A DNA stretch of 64,000 nt, from positions 4,244,618 through 4,308,617 of the forward strand of contig NZ_JADWYS010000001.1 in the NCBI RefSeq assembly GCF_015831345.1, written 5' to 3'. Origin of the DNA: Caenimonas aquaedulcis (lineage in GTDB: Bacteria > Pseudomonadota > Gammaproteobacteria > Burkholderiales > Burkholderiaceae_C). This document shows, piece after piece, positions 59,523-64,000 of the stretch. Under the pieces are notes generated by a model that was not told the origin of the DNA, ran no database searches, and saw nothing but the letters and a program-made list of their open reading frames with translations. The first letter of the stretch is position 1, and every line of letters begins with the position of its first letter. Both the position numbers and the translations under genes were made by a program.

Positions 59523-60455
59523 TCAGGCCAGTGCGGATTCGGCGGGCGCGTGCGTGGCGACCTGGCCGCCGAGGGGGAGGTGGCGTTGCAGCCAGCCCGA
59601 CAGCAGGTCCAGCACGATCGTGTTGTCGTCGGAGAAGATGAAGTGGTCGATGCCCGCGAAGAGATGCAGGTCCGTGGGCATCGCCGCGTGGCGGAAGAGT
59701 TCGATCGACTGTTCGCTCGGCGTGACGGCGTCGGCGGCTGGATGCAGCAGCAGCAGCGGCCGCGGCGCGATGCGCGCGACCACGTCCACCGGCCGGAACG
59801 CCAGCATGCTCTCCACCACCTCGAACGGAAACTCCATGTGCGAGCCCGCAGGCAAGCCGGAGCGCAGGTGCACCGGGATGGGCACGATGTCGAAGCGCGA
59901 CACATTCATCGGCCGGCCCGCGGCCAGGCTCGCGCGTCCTCGCTGCACCATCGCCATGAATTTTTCCCAGGCGCCCTCGGCGCGATGCTGCTGCCGCAGC
60001 TTGGCCGTTCCGTCGCCCCATCCCGCCGACGAGATACAGGCCGCGATGCGCGTATCCACTGCCGCGGCATAGACCGCGACCGCGGCGCCGAAGCTGTGGC
60101 CCAGCACCGCGATGCGCGCCGGGTCCACGCCGGGTAGCGAGCGCAGGTAGGTGACGCAGTTCTGCACGTCGCGCACCTGCTCCTCGCACAGCACGCGCGC
60201 CGGTACGCCTTCGCTTTCGCCGCAGCCGCGCATGTCGAAGCGGATCGTGAGGTAGCCCATCCGCGCGAGCAAGTCCGCGGTGAGCGTCACCACGCCGTCG
60301 GTCTTGTTGGCGCCGAAACCGTGCAGCAGGATGACGGCGGGGCGCGGCTCGATGGATTCGCCGTCGATCGCGACGATGCCCGCGAGCCGCAGGCCGTCGG
60401 AGTCGAACCACACGCGCGTTTCGCCGACGGCGGGGGTTTCGGTGTCGCTCTTCAC
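59523..60455 (-). CDS. Alpha/beta hydrolase (dienelactone/acyl-peptidase-like)
   Basis: A 310-aa cytosolic hydrolase: oxyanion LLHGFGANKTDG, nucleophile LGHSFGAAV, Asp in LHPAADAVTP, His in AGIDHFIF. GTG start at 60455 overlaps the preceding hydrolase stop (GTGA). Two different hydrolases back to back suggest successive bond cleavages on one imported compound (inference). Confidence 0.85.
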   Translation of the reverse strand: MKSDTETPAVGETRVWFDSDGLRLAGIVAIDGESIEPRPAVILLHGFGANKTDGVVTLTADLLARMGYLTIRFDMRGCGESEGVPARVLCEEQVRDVQNCVTYLRSLPGVDPARIAVLGHSFGAAVAVYAAAVDTRIAACISSAGWGDGTAKLRQQHRAEGAWEKFMAMVQRGRASLAAGRPMNVSRFDIVPIPVHLRSGLPAGSHMEFPFEVVESMLAFRPVDVVARIAPRPLLLLHPAADAVTPSEQSIELFRHAAMPTDLHLFAGIDHFIFSDDNTIVLDLLSGWLQRHLPLGGQVATHAPAESALA

Positions 60456-61216
60456 TGCACGGCTCCCTTGAGGAATTTCTCGATGGTGGTCGCCAGCGCG
60501 ACCGGCGTCTCGTCCATCGGGTAGTGACCGGCGTTGGCCATGAAGTCGAGCGTCGCGTTCGGGTACCACGCCAGCCAGGTGGCCTGCATCACGGCCGCGT
60601 TCAGCCCGGGATCGTGCTCGCCGACGATCACCTTCACGGGCACCTTCGCGCCCTGGATGCGCGACGAGATGTCGGTGCGCGCCCAGGAGTGCAGGTAGGC
60701 GCCGAAGGCGTCGGCCTGGGAGCGCGCCATCGACTTCGCCACCAGGCGATCCACCCACGTCGCCGAGAGCCGGCTGCCGGTGCTGAAGTCGATGATGGCC
60801 CGGCGGGATGCCTCGCTCTGCGCCGCGGACGAGAAGAGCGCCCAGGCTTGCTCGTCGAAGGGCACGCCGCTCGCCGGCACGGGCGTGATGCCCACCAGCG
60901 CCTGCACCCGCTCCGGCGCCGACGCGAGCACGTGCTGGATCGCCGCACCGCCCATGGAATGGCCGACGAGGCTGAAGCGGTCCCAGCCCAGGAAGTCCGC
61001 GGTGGTGACCGCGTCGCGCGCGACCTCCTGCATGGTGTATTCGCCCTTCATGTGCCTGGCGCCGCCGTAGCCGCGGCAGTCCATGAAGACGTAGGTGAAC
61101 CCGGCGGTGTCGAGCGACTCGACCATCGGGCCCCAGCCCTCGGCGCTGCCGAACCAGCCGTGCAGCGCCAGCACCTTGCGCGGACCCGAACCCACCGACA
61201 CCACCGAATTGCTCAT
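60452..61216 (-). CDS. Alpha/beta hydrolase (3-oxoadipate enol-lactonase-like fold)
   Basis: A 254-aa hydrolase: LALHGWFGSAEGW, nucleophile SLVGHSMGGAA, Asp in VGEHDPGLN, His in NAGHYPMDE. First gene of the operon hydrolase-hydrolase-Ldh-Bug(-isochorismatase), divergent from the AraC regulator at 61380. Confidence 0.88.
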   Translation of the reverse strand: MSNSVVSVGSGPRKVLALHGWFGSAEGWGPMVESLDTAGFTYVFMDCRGYGGARHMKGEYTMQEVARDAVTTADFLGWDRFSLVGHSMGGAAIQHVLASAPERVQALVGITPVPASGVPFDEQAWALFSSAAQSEASRRAIIDFSTGSRLSATWVDRLVAKSMARSQADAFGAYLHSWARTDISSRIQGAKVPVKVIVGEHDPGLNAAVMQATWLAWYPNATLDFMANAGHYPMDETPVALATTIEKFLKGAVQ

Positions 61217-61247
61217 CGCTCGAATCTCCTTTGTGCGGGGCCATTGC

Positions 61248-61277
61248 TTGACCCTCTCGCCAGCGGCTCCCTACAAT
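61248..61277 (+). promoter_or_regulatory. Promoter of the AraC-family gene
   Basis: -35 TTGACC (61248-61253), 18-bp spacer, -10 TACAAT (61272-61277) in the 163-bp gap between the divergent hydrolase operon and the AraC gene. Leader of roughly 95 nt. Confidence 0.55.
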
Positions 61278-61379
61278 GGATTCGTGCCCGGCCTGGCTTG
61301 GAGACAATGTAGACGGCACCTCGCGAAAAGGCATCCCGCGTGCCTCCGGCGGCCGACCGTATCGTCCGATTTTTACAAG

Positions 61380-62246
61380 ATGGCTCCAGGCCGCATGACC
61401 GCTAACCGACAGTCGACGATCTTCCAGGGCGAGTTCGGGCGCGTGACGCTGAACCTCACCTCGCGCACCCTGGTCGAGCATGCGCACTCCGAGTTCAATT
61501 TCATCTTCAAGGTGGGCGGCGGCGACACGGCCTTCCGTGTCGCGGGCGCGGACTACACGCTCTCCGACGATTCGGTCATCCTGATCAATCCGTGGGAGTC
61601 GCATGCCAAGCTCGCGAGTGTCGACGGTGCGACGCTCGCGCTCACCGCGCTCGTGAACCCGCCGTGGCTCTTCCAGGCCGCCAATGTGCCGGCCACATCC
61701 GGCGTGAAGCTGTTTCCGCAGGCCTTGGGCAAGCTCACCCCGGGCGTGCAGGAAGCCGCGCTGCGCATCGCGATGAGCATGACGGCCACCGACGTCGATG
61801 CGGGCGAGCCCGAGACGCTCCTGCGCGAACTCGTGCAGCAGGTGGTGGTGTGCTTTGCCGACCCCGAACTCGCGCGCCGCTCGCTGTTCTCGGGGGTGGC
61901 GATGGATGCGCGCGTCATGCGCGCCACGCGCTACATGCGCGAAAAGGCGATGGACAACCCCGGCCTGGACGACATTGCGCGCGAGGTGGGCCTGTCGCGC
62001 TCGCGCTTCTTCGAGCAGTTCAAGAACTGCCTGGGCGTCTCGCCCCAGCAGTACCTCGACTGGCAGCGCATGGCGCTCGCCACGCGCATGCTCTCGCAGC
62101 CGGGGAGCACGGTGGCGGACGTCTCGTTCCAGCTCGGCTTCTCGGCGCCCAGCCACTTCGCGCGCTTCTTCTCGCAGCACATCGGCCTGCCGCCGAGCGA
62201 TTTCAAGCGCGGCATCCTGAGCCAGCCGGGCCCCGATCAGGGCTGA
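61380..62246 (+). CDS. AraC-family transcriptional regulator
   Basis: A 288-aa protein: N-terminal cupin ligand domain (VEHAHSEFNFIFKVGGGD ... ILINPWESHAKL) and two C-terminal HTHs (NPGLDDIAREVGLSRSRFFEQFKNCLGVSPQQYL, then TVADVSFQLGFSAPSHFARFFSQHIG). An ATG at 61395 is an alternative start. It likely controls the divergent hydrolase-Ldh-Bug operon. Its 3' end overlaps the convergent NIPSNAP gene by 10 bp. Confidence 0.9.
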   Translation: MAPGRMTANRQSTIFQGEFGRVTLNLTSRTLVEHAHSEFNFIFKVGGGDTAFRVAGADYTLSDDSVILINPWESHAKLASVDGATLALTALVNPPWLFQAANVPATSGVKLFPQALGKLTPGVQEAALRIAMSMTATDVDAGEPETLLRELVQQVVVCFADPELARRSLFSGVAMDARVMRATRYMREKAMDNPGLDDIAREVGLSRSRFFEQFKNCLGVSPQQYLDWQRMALATRMLSQPGSTVADVSFQLGFSAPSHFARFFSQHIGLPPSDFKRGILSQPGPDQG

Positions 62247-62572
62247 ATCGGCGCGAGCGCGGGCGTGAACGCCGACGGCTGCAGGAGCTTGCTCTCCTGC
62301 TGCACCACAAGTCCCGCTGCGATGCGCAGGTACTCGGTCCAGCGCGGGTCGGCCGCCAGTGCGGCACGGCGGCGCATGCGGTCCTCGAAGCTCTCGAACC
62401 CCCAGAGGTGCACCACCTGGTTGAGCGGGCCGATCTCGCTCACATAGCAGCCGAACCAGTGGCCCAGGTTCTCGGCATGCACGCGCACGCCGTGCTTTTC
62501 GTAGAGGTGCAGGTAGTCGCGCAGCTTCCCTGGCGCGACGGTGTAGGTGCGTTGTTCGATGAGCATGTTCAT
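62237..62572 (-). CDS. NIPSNAP-family protein
   Basis: A 111-aa ferredoxin-like-fold protein: MLIEQRTYTVAPGKLRDYLHLYEKHG and LNQVVHLWGFESFEDRMRRRAALAADPRW. The family is common in aromatic and xenobiotic catabolic operons, without a defined reaction. Start overlaps the stop of the substrate-binding protein (ATGA). Confidence 0.87.
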   Translation of the reverse strand: MNMLIEQRTYTVAPGKLRDYLHLYEKHGVRVHAENLGHWFGCYVSEIGPLNQVVHLWGFESFEDRMRRRAALAADPRWTEYLRIAAGLVVQQESKLLQPSAFTPALAPIQP

Positions 62573-63594
62573 CCTTGCGCCAGGGCGGCCTTGAGGTAGC
62601 TGTCGTCCTGCAGCGCGCGCAGGTCGGGCGCGGCACGGATGTTGCCCATGCGCAGGTGCCACTGCACGAGCTCGTCGACGCCCGCGAACGAGGGAGCACC
62701 ATTGGCGGGAAAGTCCAGCATCGGCGTGTCCGCGGTGATCTGCATGTTGTACTTGCCGAGCATGGCGGTGAGTTCGGCCGCGCCCGCATTGCCGTCGATG
62801 AAGGCGCGGCGGTAGTCGCGCAGCGCCCGCATGTAGGCGATCAGGAAGCGCCGCCCCGCCTCGGGATTGCGCCGCGTGATGTTGGCGCCGTAGATCAGCC
62901 AGCCGTTCGGGAAGTTCGGCTTGAACTGGTCCATCGACATGATGCGCACGCCATTGACTTTCTTGAGCACGAGCGTGGCATGCGGCTCGTTGATGCACGC
63001 CGCGTCGATCGATTTGTTGCCCAGGCCCGCCACCACGTTCGGCAGGCCCAGCTGGACGATGTCGAATTCCTTCTCGCTCACGCCGGATTTCTGTGCGAGC
63101 GCGGAGACGAACCAGCTGCTGGGCGCGGCGAGGCCCGAGGCGAGCTTCATCCCCTTGAGGTCGGCCGGGCTCTTGTAGCGGCCGCTCTCCACGTGATCAC
63201 GGCGCATGACGAAGCTGATGGAGCCGTGTCCCGGCGAATGCTGGCCGGCGGTTGCCACGATCGTGAGGTCAATGCCGCGCTGCTTCGCGTTGAAGAGCAT
63301 GGGGTTGGGTCCGCTCGCGAGCACTTCGAGCGCGCCGATCGCGAGCGCCTGCGCGGCCTCGCCCGAGCCGGGGAACGCCTTGATCTCGACGTCCAGGCCC
63401 TCGTCCCGGAAGTAGCCTTTCTCCGCCGCGATGATGGACAGCGCGTCGAACATGGCCGAGATGATGCCGACGCGCACGGGCACGGCCGGCGAGAGGGGCG
63501 CGCGCCGGGTTTGCGCGCCCAGCGGCCCGGCGGCCAGCGCGCATGAGGCCAGCAGCATGGCGCGGCGGGTGGTCGATGGAAGAAGCGGATTCAT
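62569..63594 (-). CDS. ABC transporter substrate-binding protein (SsuA/TauA/NMT1-like)
   Basis: A 341-aa periplasmic receptor with Tat-like leader (STTRRAMLLASCALAAGPLG). Core: VRVGIISAMFDALSIIAAEKGYFRDEGLDVEIKAFPGSGEAAQALAIGALEV, typical of nitrate/sulfonate/taurine-type receptors. The ligand is unknown. Located 43 bp downstream of the permease gene on the same strand and coupled to the NIPSNAP gene. Confidence 0.9.
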   Translation of the reverse strand: MNPLLPSTTRRAMLLASCALAAGPLGAQTRRAPLSPAVPVRVGIISAMFDALSIIAAEKGYFRDEGLDVEIKAFPGSGEAAQALAIGALEVLASGPNPMLFNAKQRGIDLTIVATAGQHSPGHGSISFVMRRDHVESGRYKSPADLKGMKLASGLAAPSSWFVSALAQKSGVSEKEFDIVQLGLPNVVAGLGNKSIDAACINEPHATLVLKKVNGVRIMSMDQFKPNFPNGWLIYGANITRRNPEAGRRFLIAYMRALRDYRRAFIDGNAGAAELTAMLGKYNMQITADTPMLDFPANGAPSFAGVDELVQWHLRMGNIRAAPDLRALQDDSYLKAALAQG

Positions 63595-63637
63595 GGGGTC
63601 TCCTTGGGTGTGTGAGGGGGAGCGGGGGCGTGCGGGA

Positions 63638-64000
63638 TCAGCGCTTCTTCCACGGCAGCAGGCGCGCCTCCGCCATGTCGAGCAGCCAGAACGACACGAT
63701 GCCGATGAAGGCGATGACGACGAGGCCGACGTACATGTCTTCCACGGACATGAGCTGCCAGGCGCGCCAGATGATGAATCCGATACCCGACTGGCTCGAC
63801 ACCATCTCCGCCGTGACGAGGAGCAGGAGCGCCGCGCCCCAGCCGAGGCGCAGGCCCGCGAAGATCACGGGCAGCGCGCCGGGCAGTGCGATGGTGAAGA
63901 AGGTCGCGGTCCGGCTCGCCTTGAAGTTGGCGCCGACGTCGAGGTAGATCCGGTCGATGTTCGCGACGCCCGCCGCCGTGGCGATGAGGACCTGGAAGAA
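63638..64000 (-). CDS. ABC transporter permease (SsuC/TauC-like), 5' end beyond window
   Basis: The C-terminal 120 residues are visible in an open frame to the last base. The EAA-type loop (DVGANFKASRTATFFTIALPGALPVIFAGLRLG) is followed by helices AALLLLVTAEMVSSQSGIGF and MYVGLVVIAFIGIVSFWLLD, ending LLPWKKR. It is the inner-membrane channel for the receptor at 62569; the ATPase should lie further upstream, outside the window. Confidence 0.9.
   Translation of the reverse strand, partial: FFQVLIATAAGVANIDRIYLDVGANFKASRTATFFTIALPGALPVIFAGLRLGWGAALLLLVTAEMVSSQSGIGFIIWRAWQLMSVEDMYVGLVVIAFIGIVSFWLLDMAEARLLPWKKR

Noticed and set aside
59523..62789. Apparent 1088-codon open frame on the minus strand
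   Set aside because: Only its last 310 codons (start GTG 60455) look like a real hydrolase. The upstream part is antisense to the AraC gene and out of frame with the first hydrolase.
1..64000. tRNA, rRNA, riboswitch, phage or integrase genes
   Set aside because: Looked for by eye and not found; nothing in the gene-free gaps suggests them.

Overview
The window is a GC-rich (about two-thirds G+C), densely coded chromosomal segment of a betaproteobacterium, most likely a Burkholderiales of the Comamonadaceae type (Variovorax/Ramlibacter/Polaromonas-like). Evidence: seven Bug-type tripartite-tricarboxylate receptors without a TctA/TctB pair, a small DUF6139-type gene, many LysR/IclR/TetR/AraC-controlled catabolic units, and heavy use of ATGA/GTGA translational coupling. 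No rRNA, tRNA, phage, transposase, CRISPR array or origin was seen. Both ends cut genes: an intradiol dioxygenase at the left and an ABC permease at the right. Assignments come from reading the sequence; no database search was run.

Layout. 1-9990: intradiol dioxygenase with divergent LysR regulator, a long orphan exported protein, a DUF6139-type gene, a Bug receptor coupled to a cyclase-family hydrolase, an exported barrel-like protein, a YdeI-like protein, an orphan exported protein and an MDR oxidoreductase. 10024-16070 (minus): five genes chained by four ATGA overlaps (fused alpha-beta 2-oxoacid dehydrogenase E1, IclR regulator, Rieske oxygenase, alpha/beta hydrolase, VanB-type reductase), divergent from a Bug gene at 16303; the two promoters are imperfect mirror copies of one 37-bp unit. 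17345-21636: HNH nuclease plus FEN-like nuclease, an OmpA-like barrel without its peptidoglycan domain, an L,D-transpeptidase, a DUF1439 protein and a TetR regulator.

21725-30119: a VOC dioxygenase, then two convergent operons. The plus operon encodes an acyl-CoA ligase and an AMACR-type racemase. The minus operon encodes Bug, a Baeyer-Villiger monooxygenase, an HSL-type esterase and Bug. The same 15-bp motif sits, inverted, in front of both, which suggests one regulon. The implied chemistry is ketone to ester to acid to acyl-CoA to racemisation. 30246-38272: a SulP-STAS-cNMP transporter, a polar amino-acid type ABC importer lacking an ATPase gene, and a histidine kinase / periplasmic binding protein / receiver module.

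38300-48892: the most interesting block. A DeoR regulator is followed by an acyl-CoA ligase, Bug+MaoC hydratase, GH88/105-like hydrolase+acyl-CoA dehydrogenase, and AMACR-like racemase+RraA-type lyase+Bug+family I CoA-transferase. A CAAAATnnACCA-type box recurs in all three intergenic promoter regions. It reads as a complete uptake-activation-oxidation-hydration-cleavage route for an unknown, perhaps glycosylated or uronate-like, branched acid. 49224-57462: small stress-type units (MerR-controlled flavodoxin operon, ArsR/SRPBCC/DHFR-like operon, MFS exporter with LysR, isochorismatase-like hydrolase). 57487-64000: Bug, Ldh-family dehydrogenase and two alpha/beta hydrolases, an AraC regulator, and a NIPSNAP protein with an SsuA/TauA-like ABC uptake system that runs off the end.
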